From Vibrio barjaei (GTDB taxonomy: Bacteria; Pseudomonadota; Gammaproteobacteria; Enterobacterales; Vibrionaceae), in NCBI RefSeq assembly GCF_001639065.2, contig NZ_LQXO02000005.1, forward strand, positions 124,001 through 188,000: a stretch of 64,000 nt of DNA. Direction: 5' to 3'. Under the pieces are notes generated by a model. It was not told the origin of the DNA, did not search any database, and saw only the letters and a program-made list of their open reading frames with translations. Below are positions 1 through 8,006 of this stretch, in pieces. A program made the position numbers and the translations under genes. The first letter of the stretch is position 1, and each line of letters begins with the position of its first letter.

Positions 1-389
1 TTGGCTTTGATGGTAAAGTCATTGTTATTTCGAGTAAAGATGAAAAATTGTGTTCTGATTTAGCAGTCAGTGCAGGAGCTTCCGGTTACTTGGACAAAAA
101 AGAAAGTGTTTCTCGAGTTGCTGATGCGATTAAAGCAGTAAATAGTGGTTATACCTATTTTCGCCAAATCAATACGACCACTTCTCACGGCAACGGAACA
201 ATCAAGCTATCTACTCGTGAGAGTGCTGTGCTTCGGCTGTTATTGGATGGACATACAAACAAAGAAATTGCTCGAAGGATGAACATTAGTGAGAAGACGG
301 TTAGTACTTACAAACGTCGAATTCTAGACAAATACGATGTGCGTTCTGTGTTTATGCTTGTCAAAAACTCGAGCTATATCTTAAAGTGA
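1..389 (+). CDS. LuxR-family response regulator (5' truncated by window)
   Basis: The reading frame is open from the first bases of the window, so the true start lies upstream. The visible part begins in the second half of a receiver domain: a VIVIS strand, then an AGASGYLDKKES segment that carries the conserved receiver lysine. A C-terminal LuxR/GerE helix-turn-helix follows (LSTRESAVLRLL...NKEIARRMNISEKTVSTY). It is probably a two-component transcriptional regulator. The phosphoacceptor aspartate is outside the window. It resembles the next gene, so the two are probably tandem paralogues. The partner kinase is not visible. Confidence 0.85.
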   Translation, partial: GFDGKVIVISSKDEKLCSDLAVSAGASGYLDKKESVSRVADAIKAVNSGYTYFRQINTTTSHGNGTIKLSTRESAVLRLLLDGHTNKEIARRMNISEKTVSTYKRRILDKYDVRSVFMLVKNSSYILK

Positions 390-491
390 TTTCTTTTTAG
401 GAAAACTAGCTTTTCCCCGCAGTGAAACAAATTTAAATACTATGGCGCCTCGGTAATGGATTACTCAAGTTAATTAATCTACGAGGTAGTC

Positions 492-1115
492 ATGTTACAA
501 GAAAATTCTATCAACTTTATTGTTGTCGAACCCCAACCATTATTACGTCAGTCATTAACCGAGCTTATTACCAATCAGTCATTCGCAGGTAACATCTATA
601 GTCTTCGAGATTATTCTGATGTTCATACCATCACTCAAACTAAATCGGTGCACTGTATCCTGTTTGATCCAATGAGTGACCTATCTGCTGCGTCTGAGTT
701 GATGACCTTTCTGTCAGAATCACGACCTCATATTTATACCATTGCTTATAGTATGAATACGTCTATGTCTTACATGCGACTATTTAACACTATGGGGATT
801 ATGGGCGTCGTATCTCGTCTAGACTCAATCGAAACCCTAGAAGCTTGTCTAATGGCTGCGGCCAATGGCTATGCATTTAAAAAACATCAGAACCATGAGC
901 AAGTTAATGAAGTTCAACTCTCAGACCGAGAATTAACAGTACTTAAATTACTTACTGAAGGCCATAGAAATAAAGAGGTAGCTCGTCGACTGAATATCAG
1001 TGATAAAACTGTCTCAACCTATAAAAAGAGAGTGTTAGAGAAATTTGACGTATCCAATATCATGGATCTTGTACCGAAAGTGAATGCTTGTGAGAGCTTT
1101 CTTACAGCGAGGTAG
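492..1115 (+). CDS. LuxR-family regulator with degenerate receiver domain
   Basis: This 207-residue protein has an N-terminal receiver-like fold (about 1-125) and a C-terminal LuxR-type HTH (about 140-195, NKEVARRLNISDKTVSTYKK). The receiver looks atypical. The usual acidic pair after strand 1 is reduced to one Glu (VVEPQP). An Asp remains near the phosphoacceptor position (LFDPMSD). The conserved Lys near strand 5 is replaced in GVVSRLDS. It may therefore work without phosphorylation or respond to a ligand. The HTH closely matches that of the preceding gene, about 100 bp upstream. The start is ATG with a GAGGTAG ribosome-binding site. Confidence 0.85.
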   Translation: MLQENSINFIVVEPQPLLRQSLTELITNQSFAGNIYSLRDYSDVHTITQTKSVHCILFDPMSDLSAASELMTFLSESRPHIYTIAYSMNTSMSYMRLFNTMGIMGVVSRLDSIETLEACLMAAANGYAFKKHQNHEQVNEVQLSDRELTVLKLLTEGHRNKEVARRLNISDKTVSTYKKRVLEKFDVSNIMDLVPKVNACESFLTAR

Positions 1116-1139
1116 CATAACTCCTATGATATGCATATC

Positions 1140-1186
1140 GACTATTAGCTATCATAAAACCAAGATAAAAATGGTAGCTAATAGTC
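1140..1186 (+). other. Long inverted repeat between two regulator genes
   Basis: Arms 1140-1154 and 1172-1186 are complementary over 15 positions with one G-U type mismatch, separated by a 17-nt A-rich loop. No T-tract follows, so it is not a classic intrinsic terminator. It lies 20 nt before the winged-helix gene start. It could be an operator-like palindrome, an mRNA structure controlling translation, or a factor-assisted terminator of the upstream LuxR gene. Confidence 0.5.
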
Positions 1187-1205
1187 AGCTTAAGGTTATA
1201 TTTCG

Positions 1206-1583
1206 GTGAAATGTGAACATGTGTGTGATATGAGTTCTTGCACTGGGTGTGAGCAACTAAATAAGCTTCAAATGTATTTAGGGCTGAAGCTAAAAATTGA
1301 TGAGGAGAAAGTCGTAGAGATGAACTCCCTTACCAATATGTCGATGCTTACAGTTCGTACTTTATGTGTTTTTTCCCGTTATGGAGAAAACCACATAGTT
1401 TCGAAATACAACATCAAAGACTATGTTTGGCAACGTCCGGTGACGGATAATAACTTAACGCATACGATTCACAAATGCCGTAATGTTCTAAGGGAGTCCA
1501 AAACCGAGTTTGACGTCGTCAATATTCGCGGTTTTGGTTACTGTCTTATGAATATTAATTTTGTTGGTGGTAATATCGGTTAG
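1206..1583 (+). CDS. Short OmpR/ToxR-type winged-helix protein with a Cys4 N-terminus
   Basis: The 125-residue product is little more than a C-terminal winged-helix domain of the OmpR/PhoB/ToxR class (about 35-117). Its signature end is TIHKCRNVLRES...VVNIRGFGYCL. There is no receiver domain and no membrane segment. The first 15 residues carry four cysteines (3, 7, 12, 15) and a histidine (5), spaced like a metal or Fe-S site. The start is GTG at 1206. An in-frame ATG at 1230 would remove two of the cysteines, so the start matters. The gene overlaps the convergent next gene by 4 bp. DNA binding is inferred from the fold, and the target is unknown. Confidence 0.7.
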   Translation: MKCEHVCDMSSCTGCEQLNKLQMYLGLKLKIDEEKVVEMNSLTNMSMLTVRTLCVFSRYGENHIVSKYNIKDYVWQRPVTDNNLTHTIHKCRNVLRESKTEFDVVNIRGFGYCLMNINFVGGNIG

Positions 1584-2188
1584 TCTAATTCGGTATTGCC
1601 TAGTAGACTTTGAGAAAGCAACTGCAATTGTTCTTTGTTTCCCGCAAAAAGATTGTCACAAATGACGCCTAACTTCGTACCTGACAATCGTTGTTTGCGT
1701 GCTTCTCTTACCAAAAGCACAAGTGCTAACTCACCAGAAATACTATCGGTCTTAGGTTGCCATTTGCTTATCGCCAAGCATTCTGGCGTTTGCGCGAGCT
1801 TAGGCTGCAGTTCAATAATCTCACGTCGCACGACTTGCAGTAAGTCATTAACGGTCGCTAAATCGCTTTCATGAAGTAGTTTATCTAGCAGTGCTTTAGA
1901 AAGTGGGCTCAAATGAACCTTGCCAGCTTTCTTAGGAAACTGATCTGCAAGTCTTACCGATAATTTAACCAAGCTTAGCTGACTGTTTGGAAGGATGGTT
2001 AAGCTCATCAAACACTCGATAGGTAGCCAAAAAGCATCACCGGCGTTAAAGACATATTCATTTTTTCCAAGCTTCAACAATACCTTTCCACTTTCAACTC
2101 TGAACAGCTGATTATGTAGTGTCTTTTTACGAGATGTAATGGTCAGCAAGTCGTAGCTGATGGATTGAAAGTCTATGGCGTGGTTCAT
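1580..2188 (-). CDS. AraC-type sensor-domain protein, C-terminal HTH reduced or absent
   Basis: Residues about 10-110 look like the cupin/arm domain of AraC-family regulators (LLKLGKNEYVFNAGDAFWLP). After a linker only about 60 residues remain, where AraC proteins normally have about 100 residues with two HTH motifs, and I cannot find a convincing pair. At 202 residues it is short for the family. It may be a ligand sensor without DNA binding, or a decayed regulator. It ends 4 bp inside the convergent winged-helix gene. Confidence 0.55.
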   Translation of the reverse strand: MNHAIDFQSISYDLLTITSRKKTLHNQLFRVESGKVLLKLGKNEYVFNAGDAFWLPIECLMSLTILPNSQLSLVKLSVRLADQFPKKAGKVHLSPLSKALLDKLLHESDLATVNDLLQVVRREIIELQPKLAQTPECLAISKWQPKTDSISGELALVLLVREARKQRLSGTKLGVICDNLFAGNKEQLQLLSQSLLGNTELD

Positions 2189-2387
2189 GATGATCTTTGG
2201 TAGTTAAACTGCGCGTAGATTACCGTGAGTGAATCCCAAATCCAACCAAAGATCGCACTTTTATGTGCGCTGTGCTGAACAATCATGCAAAAGTGTGGTC
2301 TGACCTTAACAAAAATAGACTTAAGTTAGCTGCGGTCTTTATACACTAAGCGTAGAATAGTGCAGCTTTTAATTTGATGTAACAAAC

Positions 2388-3518
2388 ATGACAACACAAA
2401 ACGACCCATATATTGATATTCGTCCGTACAACGACGAAGAGATTCCTGCAGCGATTGATCGTTTGATTAATGATGCAGAGTTTATAGATGCAATTTTGCA
2501 ACATCGCTTTTCAAATCATGCCCCTTGGTTCAAAGCTCTTATGAGCCCAATGGTAAAAGTGTACTTAAAGTTCAAGTGGGCGAAACTGGATAGCGTTGAA
2601 GCTATTCAACTAGAGGTAAAAAAATACCTAGAGCAAACCTTGGATACGACGACGAAAGGCGTGGTGTACAAAGGTCTCGACAAACTAGACAAAAATACGT
2701 CGTATCTATTTGTCTCCAATCACCGAGACATTGCGATGGATCCGGCCCTAGTCAACTATGGTCTGCATGAAGGGAACCATAGAACAGTTCGTATCGCGAT
2801 TGGTGACAACCTGTTGAAGAAGCCTTGCGCTACAGAACTGATGCGTCTAAACAAGAGCTTCATTGTAAAGCGCTCCTTGAAAGGCCCTCGTGAAATGATG
2901 AAGGCGTTGGGTACTTTGTCGTCATACATTAAGCACTCACTGGACACAGGCAATTCCATTTGGATCGCCCAAAAAGAAGGCCGAGCAAAAGATGGTAACG
3001 ATTTTACTGATCCGGCTATTCTTAAAATGTTCCACGTAGAAGGGCGTAAGCAAAAGATACCTTTTGCTGAATACATCCGTTCTTTAAAGATTGTCCCTGT
3101 TTCGATTTCGTACGAAAACGATCCATGTGATATCGCGAAAGCTAACGAGCTTTACGAGAAAGCGACGCATGGTAACTACGAGAAAGGAGAATTTGAAGAT
3201 ATCGAGAGTATCGTTCAAGGTATTGTAGGCCGTAAAGATAGTGTTCACGTTGTGTTTGGTGACGTAATCGATCAAGATTTTGATACGCCAGAAGCGCTTG
3301 CAGAAGAGATTGATCGTCAGATTCACGAAAACTACACACTGTTTCCAATCAATAAGTTGGCTGCAGGTTTGGAAGATGAGTTTATCACTGGAACGACTCG
3401 CGCGACGCTTCAAGATAAATTGGATGCTTTACCAGAGGGTGCTCACTCGTTCTTAATTGATAGCTATGCGAACCCGGTAAAAAACATCATTAAAGAGCGC
3501 GAGAAACTCTCCGCTTAA
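2388..3518 (+). CDS. PlsC-like glycerophospholipid acyltransferase family protein
   Basis: The 376-residue cytoplasmic or peripheral membrane protein has acyltransferase motifs: SNHRDIAMDPAL (His-x5-Asp rather than the usual His-x4-Asp), KRSLKGPREMM, and the EGR block in WIAQKEGRAKDGND, followed by VPVSISYENDPCD. These fit the 1-acyl-glycerol-3-phosphate acyltransferase superfamily. The substrate cannot be read from sequence. The protein is larger than a typical PlsC (about 240 residues), with extra N- and C-terminal helices. It is transcribed alone and followed by a strong terminator. Confidence 0.75.
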   Translation: MTTQNDPYIDIRPYNDEEIPAAIDRLINDAEFIDAILQHRFSNHAPWFKALMSPMVKVYLKFKWAKLDSVEAIQLEVKKYLEQTLDTTTKGVVYKGLDKLDKNTSYLFVSNHRDIAMDPALVNYGLHEGNHRTVRIAIGDNLLKKPCATELMRLNKSFIVKRSLKGPREMMKALGTLSSYIKHSLDTGNSIWIAQKEGRAKDGNDFTDPAILKMFHVEGRKQKIPFAEYIRSLKIVPVSISYENDPCDIAKANELYEKATHGNYEKGEFEDIESIVQGIVGRKDSVHVVFGDVIDQDFDTPEALAEEIDRQIHENYTLFPINKLAAGLEDEFITGTTRATLQDKLDALPEGAHSFLIDSYANPVKNIIKEREKLSA

Positions 3519-3550
3519 TTTTTGCTGTAGGGCACGAGCTCAAAGTTAAA

Positions 3551-3583
3551 AAAACCAGTCGTATTGACTGGTTTTTTATTTTT
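3551..3583 (+). terminator. Intrinsic terminator of the PlsC-like gene
   Basis: A perfect 10-bp stem (3551-3560 with 3566-3575) and 5-nt loop is followed by a T-rich run. The A-run before the stem may allow it to work on the minus strand for the convergent gene ending at 3610. Confidence 0.85.
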
Positions 3584-3609
3584 AGAAAAGGCAAGCGGCT
3601 AATTGACGC

Positions 3610-4011
3610 TTAGTGTCTTGAATAGATCGATAAAATTGGAAATTTGTTCCAACCAAAGTTAATAGTGAGAGAAGTGGTTTTGTTCGGACTAACTGATTCA
3701 TGGAAGTCTTCAGCAAATATACGTTCGCCATTAGCCAAGATAGCAACTAACTGTGTTTGATTGATAGTACGTTTGGCTGAGGACGTATTGGTAACAGTAA
3801 TGACCGCCCACCGCTCGCCTGACTCGCTGCTCATGAGAACATAGTTATTGACAGAGAAGTCACTGCGATTAGGTTGGATGTTATCGTTATTTGGAAACGC
3901 CAATTCGGAATAGTGTATCGCTGGCTGATCGATACTTAAAGTCTCATACTCCATCGATCTAACTGGAGAGGTTACGGCAATGATCAATATTAGGAGTAGG
4001 GCTCGAAACAT
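3610..4011 (-). CDS. Small secreted protein of unknown function
   Basis: The protein has 133 residues, with an N-terminal hydrophobic signal (MFRALLLILIIAVTSPVRS) and no lipobox. The mature part is rich in beta-type sequence (WAVITVTNTSSAKRTINQTQLVAILANG). This resembles an immunoglobulin-like or copper-chaperone-like beta sandwich, but no family is recognised. It lies 32 bp downstream of the lipid A acyltransferase gene on the same strand and may be co-transcribed. A periplasmic location is inferred. Confidence 0.6.
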   Translation of the reverse strand: MFRALLLILIIAVTSPVRSMEYETLSIDQPAIHYSELAFPNNDNIQPNRSDFSVNNYVLMSSESGERWAVITVTNTSSAKRTINQTQLVAILANGERIFAEDFHESVSPNKTTSLTINFGWNKFPILSIYSRH

Positions 4012-4043
4012 ACTACAAAAGTCCTTTTTTTAGGAATCATTTA

Positions 4044-4973
4044 TTAAGAGTACAGGCTGCTCGCGCCCTCTGGACGCGTCTTAAACCGTTTGTGTAGCCA
4101 CATCCAACCCGGAATATCGCGCTCAATCATCCCTTCTAGTTCTTTGTTTAGCACCTTGGCAGCAGTTTCAGGATCGCGCCTTGGAATTTGTTCACTCAAA
4201 TCCTTGCCAATGTGCAACGTATAATGATTGTCTTGTACGACAGTAACCCCTGATATTACGGCACAGTTTGTGGCATCAATGAGCACGCTAGGACCGGCGG
4301 TTACAGCAGCTTGCTTCACGGCGAAAAACGGTGCAAACACTGAGTTGTGATGGCCATAATCATGGTCAGGTAAATACCAGAGTCGGTATCCCTTTTTAAG
4401 AGCTCTTAGCATGGTTCTTACGTCTGTTCGGTCAATCATTTGATGCCCACTTCGGGTACGACCTCGGTGTTGAATGAATTCGTAGACCAGGTTTGAATGA
4501 GGTCGATAAACACCAAAGCCCTGGGCGAACTGACCAAATATGGAGGCGGTCATTTCTAGGTTTAGATGATGACTACACACAACCAAGGTTCCTCGCCCCG
4601 AAGCTTCTTGTTCTAAAAGGGTTTCCCGGTCGACAACTGAAGATATTCTGCGTAGTCGCCATTCAGGCCAAAACCAAGCCATACCCGTTTCAAAAAGTGC
4701 TATACCAGTGCGTTTAAACGTGTTTCTCAGTATTAAGTCGCGTTGTTTAGCAGTGTAATGAGGAAAACAAAGTGCTAGATTTTGGGCGGCAACTTGGGAC
4801 CGTTTCTTGAGTATTCTCATTGCCAATAATCCCGTTCCAGTGCCTATTCCGCGTAACAAGGAGTAGGGAAGAACATTGACGATGGAAGCGAGAAAGCCAA
4901 AGGCGCACCAGATTCCCCAGTATTTAGGGGCTAACATTCGCACTGAAAATAACGGTCTTGGTACAATATTCAT
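4044..4973 (-). CDS. Lipid A late acyltransferase (LpxL/LpxM family)
   Basis: Members of this family transfer an acyl chain to Kdo2-lipid A precursors at the inner membrane. The 309-residue product has the usual length, an N-terminal membrane anchor (about 20-50), the catalytic His-x4-Glu motif (His135 to Glu140, SHHLNLE) and the LWYLPDHDYG...VFAPFF block typical of the family. Whether it adds lauroyl, myristoyl or another chain cannot be decided. Gammaproteobacteria often carry several paralogues. It may be co-transcribed with the small secreted protein downstream. Confidence 0.88.
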   Translation of the reverse strand: MNIVPRPLFSVRMLAPKYWGIWCAFGFLASIVNVLPYSLLRGIGTGTGLLAMRILKKRSQVAAQNLALCFPHYTAKQRDLILRNTFKRTGIALFETGMAWFWPEWRLRRISSVVDRETLLEQEASGRGTLVVCSHHLNLEMTASIFGQFAQGFGVYRPHSNLVYEFIQHRGRTRSGHQMIDRTDVRTMLRALKKGYRLWYLPDHDYGHHNSVFAPFFAVKQAAVTAGPSVLIDATNCAVISGVTVVQDNHYTLHIGKDLSEQIPRRDPETAAKVLNKELEGMIERDIPGWMWLHKRFKTRPEGASSLYS

Positions 4974-5279
4974 AGTTAGAGTATTCGCGTTTAATTGCCA
5001 ATGATCCCTATTGGTAATTCGGGCAATTTATAATGAATATAAAATCGAGCAGTTCAGTGAAGAAGTGACTCGGAGAAGCGTTGAATACCGTCAGTATTAC
5101 TAATATTTCTTGATGAGAGTGCGTTCCATTGGTGGTGGTTATTAATCTCAATATTGAATGCTTAATACCGACTAGTTATGGAATTATAAAGATCTATTGA
5201 TTGACTTAATGTCATGTAACGTAGTGATTTGTCAGTGGTTGTCTATAATCAAATCAAGTTTGCATATTAAGGTGACCTA
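4974..5279. other. Divergent intergenic region, no specific element recognised
   Basis: This AT-rich spacer separates the divergent acyltransferase and MBL-like genes and must hold both promoters. The only clear element is a ribosome-binding site, AAGGTG, at 5269-5274 for the gene starting at 5280. No strong palindrome, terminator or operator stood out. Confidence 0.4.
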
Positions 5280-6029
5280 ATGAACTATCCCGAAGCGTTA
5301 CCCCATGGTGAATTGACCCAGGTATTGGAAAATATTTATTTGGTCACAGGGTCTGTTTCCATGAAAGCGCCACACCCTAAATGGGGACCGTTTAATCTCG
5401 TCTTTAGTCGAAATATGATTGTGATTAAACAAGGTGGAGACCTTATTTTAATAAACTCGGTGAGACTGAGTGACAAAGGCATCGCTGAGTTAGATGAGTT
5501 GGGCGACGTCAAACACATCATTCGATTAGCGGCCTTTCATGGCTTTGACGATCCTTTTTACAAAGAAACGTTTGGGGCAACTTTATGGTCTGTGGATGCG
5601 CCTTATCTAAGAGGGTTTTCGAGTGAAGGGAGTGCAGAATACTACCGTGCGGATCGAATTCTAAAATCGGGTGATGCTCTCCCTATTAATAAGGCGTCCT
5701 ACCATGAGTTTTCCACCAGCACTCCCAAAGAAGGCCTGATTCTGCTGCAACGGAATAAAGGCATTTTGATATCCGGCGACAGTATGCAGAATTGGTCCCG
5801 ACCTGATGAATATTTCAATTGGTTTGCAAAGTGGATGATGCCCAAAATGGGTTTCATTTCACCAAGTAATTTTGGTCCTGGATGGCTGAAAATGGCTAAG
5901 CCAACCATCAGTGAGCTAATGGAAAAGGCGATGTTGAGTTATGATACTTTGCTACCAGCGCATGGCTTTCCCATCATAGAAAATGCACGCGAAGGATTTG
6001 TTTCAGCCGCTAAACGGCTACAGGATTGA
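5280..6029 (+). CDS. Metallo-beta-lactamase-like protein with altered metal motif
   Basis: The 249-residue protein has the outline of the MBL fold. An early strand pair ends in LILINSVRLS. HIIRLAAFHGFDD stands where HxHxDH is expected, GILISGDSMQNW fits the Asp ligand region, and LLPAHGFPI fits the last His. The canonical His-x-His-x-Asp-His is not intact (only His-x2-Asp-Asp), so metal binding may differ. No signal peptide is seen. The start has a good AAGGTG ribosome-binding site. The substrate is unknown. Confidence 0.6.
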   Translation: MNYPEALPHGELTQVLENIYLVTGSVSMKAPHPKWGPFNLVFSRNMIVIKQGGDLILINSVRLSDKGIAELDELGDVKHIIRLAAFHGFDDPFYKETFGATLWSVDAPYLRGFSSEGSAEYYRADRILKSGDALPINKASYHEFSTSTPKEGLILLQRNKGILISGDSMQNWSRPDEYFNWFAKWMMPKMGFISPSNFGPGWLKMAKPTISELMEKAMLSYDTLLPAHGFPIIENAREGFVSAAKRLQD

Positions 6030-6133
6030 ATCAAAGCTATTAATATTTGCTAACGATTGATTGAATCGGTGTCTTATGATGAGACATAGCGCACAATAAA
6101 GTAGGCTGCCCTCCTTTTGACTTGGGGGCCGCT

Positions 6134-7591
6134 ATGCACAGCAAACATCCATACATTGTTGCATTGAGTATATTGACACTGGCAGGTTGCAGTTCTTCCA
6201 TTCCTCCAGAAGAGCGCCAAGCGGCCCGCGAAGAGATTAATGCCACATCAGATACACTGATTAACCGACTCAGCGAGCGTTACCCTGACTTACCTGAGCG
6301 GCTTGCCTATGCTGATGGTTATGCCGCCGTTTCTATGTCCAACGTAAAGATCCCAGTTTTAGGTGGGGGTACAGGCGTTGGGGCAATCTATGACCAACAA
6401 GATGGTTCAGTAACCTATATCGACGTCAACCGATACGAAGTGGGGGCAGGCCTTTCGATGGGTACGACTCAAGCTTTGGCCATCTTCAATGATGCTTCAA
6501 CATTAAAGGAATATCGCAGTGGATCTTGGGAACCCTCAGTCGGAGCAGAGTGGTTTTTAGGTGAAGGTGGTCAGTTTAGCAGTATGAGCTTAGCGGGTAG
6601 AGACGAAGACGTACCTATTTATCTTATTTCTAGTTCAGGTGGCGGCGCCGTCGGTAGTGCGAAAGTAGTGTCGGTTTCGGTCAACTACGACCTAACAGAG
6701 ACAGGGCTTGGAGAGAACCGAGTAGCAAATAAAGAGCCTATTGCTGCCAGCGATGTGCCACCTAAAAAGTGGGACCGAGCACTACCTTTCTATGCTCAGA
6801 ATGTTATTGATAAAGGGTTTAGTTTGCCAAAGCCATTTGGTATTAGTGTGATTTATGCCGATACATTCCAACAAATGCAGCTTAATGATTTAGAAGTAGG
6901 CTTTCGAGGTTCTAACAAAGTACCGATTGACTTCGTTTCGTTTGATAACAATACCAGCCATACACAAACGCCACAGTTAAAGTTAGATGCTTGGGTATTC
7001 CCGTTTATGAATGTCTTCGCAACGGTTGGTAAAATCAGTGGTGAAGCCGATATTCAATTCACTATTGATGGGAACGACTTTCTCAATCAAATCGGTGAGG
7101 ATTGCTCAAGAATAATTAATAAACCCGTTTGTATTCTCCAAGAGCGCTCGCTAACGGTACCAGTGGTGGCTGACTTGAGTGGTACCAACTACACCGTTGG
7201 TACTATCCTAGCTTCAGGATGGAAAGACTACTTCTTTACGGTGCCAATTTCGGCCTCTTATGCGGACATGCGTCGTAGTGATGCTGAAGGATTTGTTCTT
7301 AATATTTCTCCTCGTGTTGGTAAGCAAATTCCACTTAAAGGCACTCAATCCATTGCCATTTATGCTGGGGCAACCTATCTGGATAGCCGTTTGACCATTT
7401 CGGGGTCACAACCAATCCCAGGAACCAGTGAGTCTATTGATTATAAGGTTGAGCAAGAGAATATTGATAAGTGGTTGGGGTTAGTCGGTGCCAACTATAA
7501 CTTCAATCGAGATTGGTCTCTCTCTATGGAGTATGGACAGAATGGAAGTAAAAAGCGTCAGTTCGTTTCGAGTCTAACCCGACGCTTTTAA
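6134..7591 (+). CDS. Lipoprotein with SYLF-like domain and outer-membrane beta-barrel
   Basis: I prefer the ATG at 6134 over the upstream TTG because it gives a clean lipoprotein signal ending in LTLAGC (Cys19). Residues about 45-150 resemble a SYLF/YSC84 lipid-binding domain, with glycine-rich GGGTGVGAIY and GAGLSMGTTQALAIF. The C-terminal part (about 220-485) has alternating amphipathic strands and ends in Phe, as outer-membrane barrels do. The combination of lipid anchor, SYLF-like domain and barrel is unusual. Outer-membrane location is inferred, and no function is claimed. Confidence 0.6.
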   Translation: MHSKHPYIVALSILTLAGCSSSIPPEERQAAREEINATSDTLINRLSERYPDLPERLAYADGYAAVSMSNVKIPVLGGGTGVGAIYDQQDGSVTYIDVNRYEVGAGLSMGTTQALAIFNDASTLKEYRSGSWEPSVGAEWFLGEGGQFSSMSLAGRDEDVPIYLISSSGGGAVGSAKVVSVSVNYDLTETGLGENRVANKEPIAASDVPPKKWDRALPFYAQNVIDKGFSLPKPFGISVIYADTFQQMQLNDLEVGFRGSNKVPIDFVSFDNNTSHTQTPQLKLDAWVFPFMNVFATVGKISGEADIQFTIDGNDFLNQIGEDCSRIINKPVCILQERSLTVPVVADLSGTNYTVGTILASGWKDYFFTVPISASYADMRRSDAEGFVLNISPRVGKQIPLKGTQSIAIYAGATYLDSRLTISGSQPIPGTSESIDYKVEQENIDKWLGLVGANYNFNRDWSLSMEYGQNGSKKRQFVSSLTRRF

Positions 7592-7688
7592 CTGCGGTTT
7601 GCCCATCCAAAGAGATGACGATTAAGCCGGATTAGATAAACTAATCGAGAATCTACAAAATTATTTGTAATTAAATTACTTAAAACAT

Positions 7689-7716
7689 TTGACCTTGGTC
7701 ACGAAATGAGTAAAAT
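7689..7716 (+). promoter_or_regulatory. Candidate sigma-70 promoter for a small membrane protein
   Basis: TTGACC (7689-7694) and TAAAAT (7711-7716) are separated by 16 bp, about 40 bp upstream of the small ORF starting at 7758. This is a motif match only. Confidence 0.5.
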
Positions 7717-7757
7717 TCGCTCTGTCTTTTGAAATGTTATTACATAAGGTAGAGAAA

Positions 7758-7922
7758 ATGAACGCAGCACTTCTATCAACATTGGACACTGAGAAAACTA
7801 CAGAAGTAGAAAAAGCATCAAAATCTTCAACTTCTACTCTAGGTGAGATCGCAACTATCCTAACTATGTACCTTGCGACTTCAGCTGTAGTTTTGTTACT
7901 TAGCCTAACTTGGGTTATGTAA
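7758..7922 (+). CDS. Small single-pass membrane protein
   Basis: The start at 7758 is chosen because AAGGTAG lies just upstream, whereas the in-frame ATG at 7734 has no ribosome-binding site. The 54-residue product has a polar Ser/Thr/Lys-rich N-terminus and one hydrophobic segment near the C-terminus (about 29-52, ILTMYLATSAVVLLLSLTW). No family is recognised. A good promoter and ribosome-binding site argue that it is real. It stands alone between two unrelated genes. Confidence 0.6.
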   Translation: MNAALLSTLDTEKTTEVEKASKSSTSTLGEIATILTMYLATSAVVLLLSLTWVM

Positions 7923-8006
7923 CCAGCCTTTCAAGGATTTGAAAAGTAAGCGATACTCCCTAAAGCAGTTCATGTGAGTATCGCCTAAGTCCCCCTTCTT
8001 TAGGAG

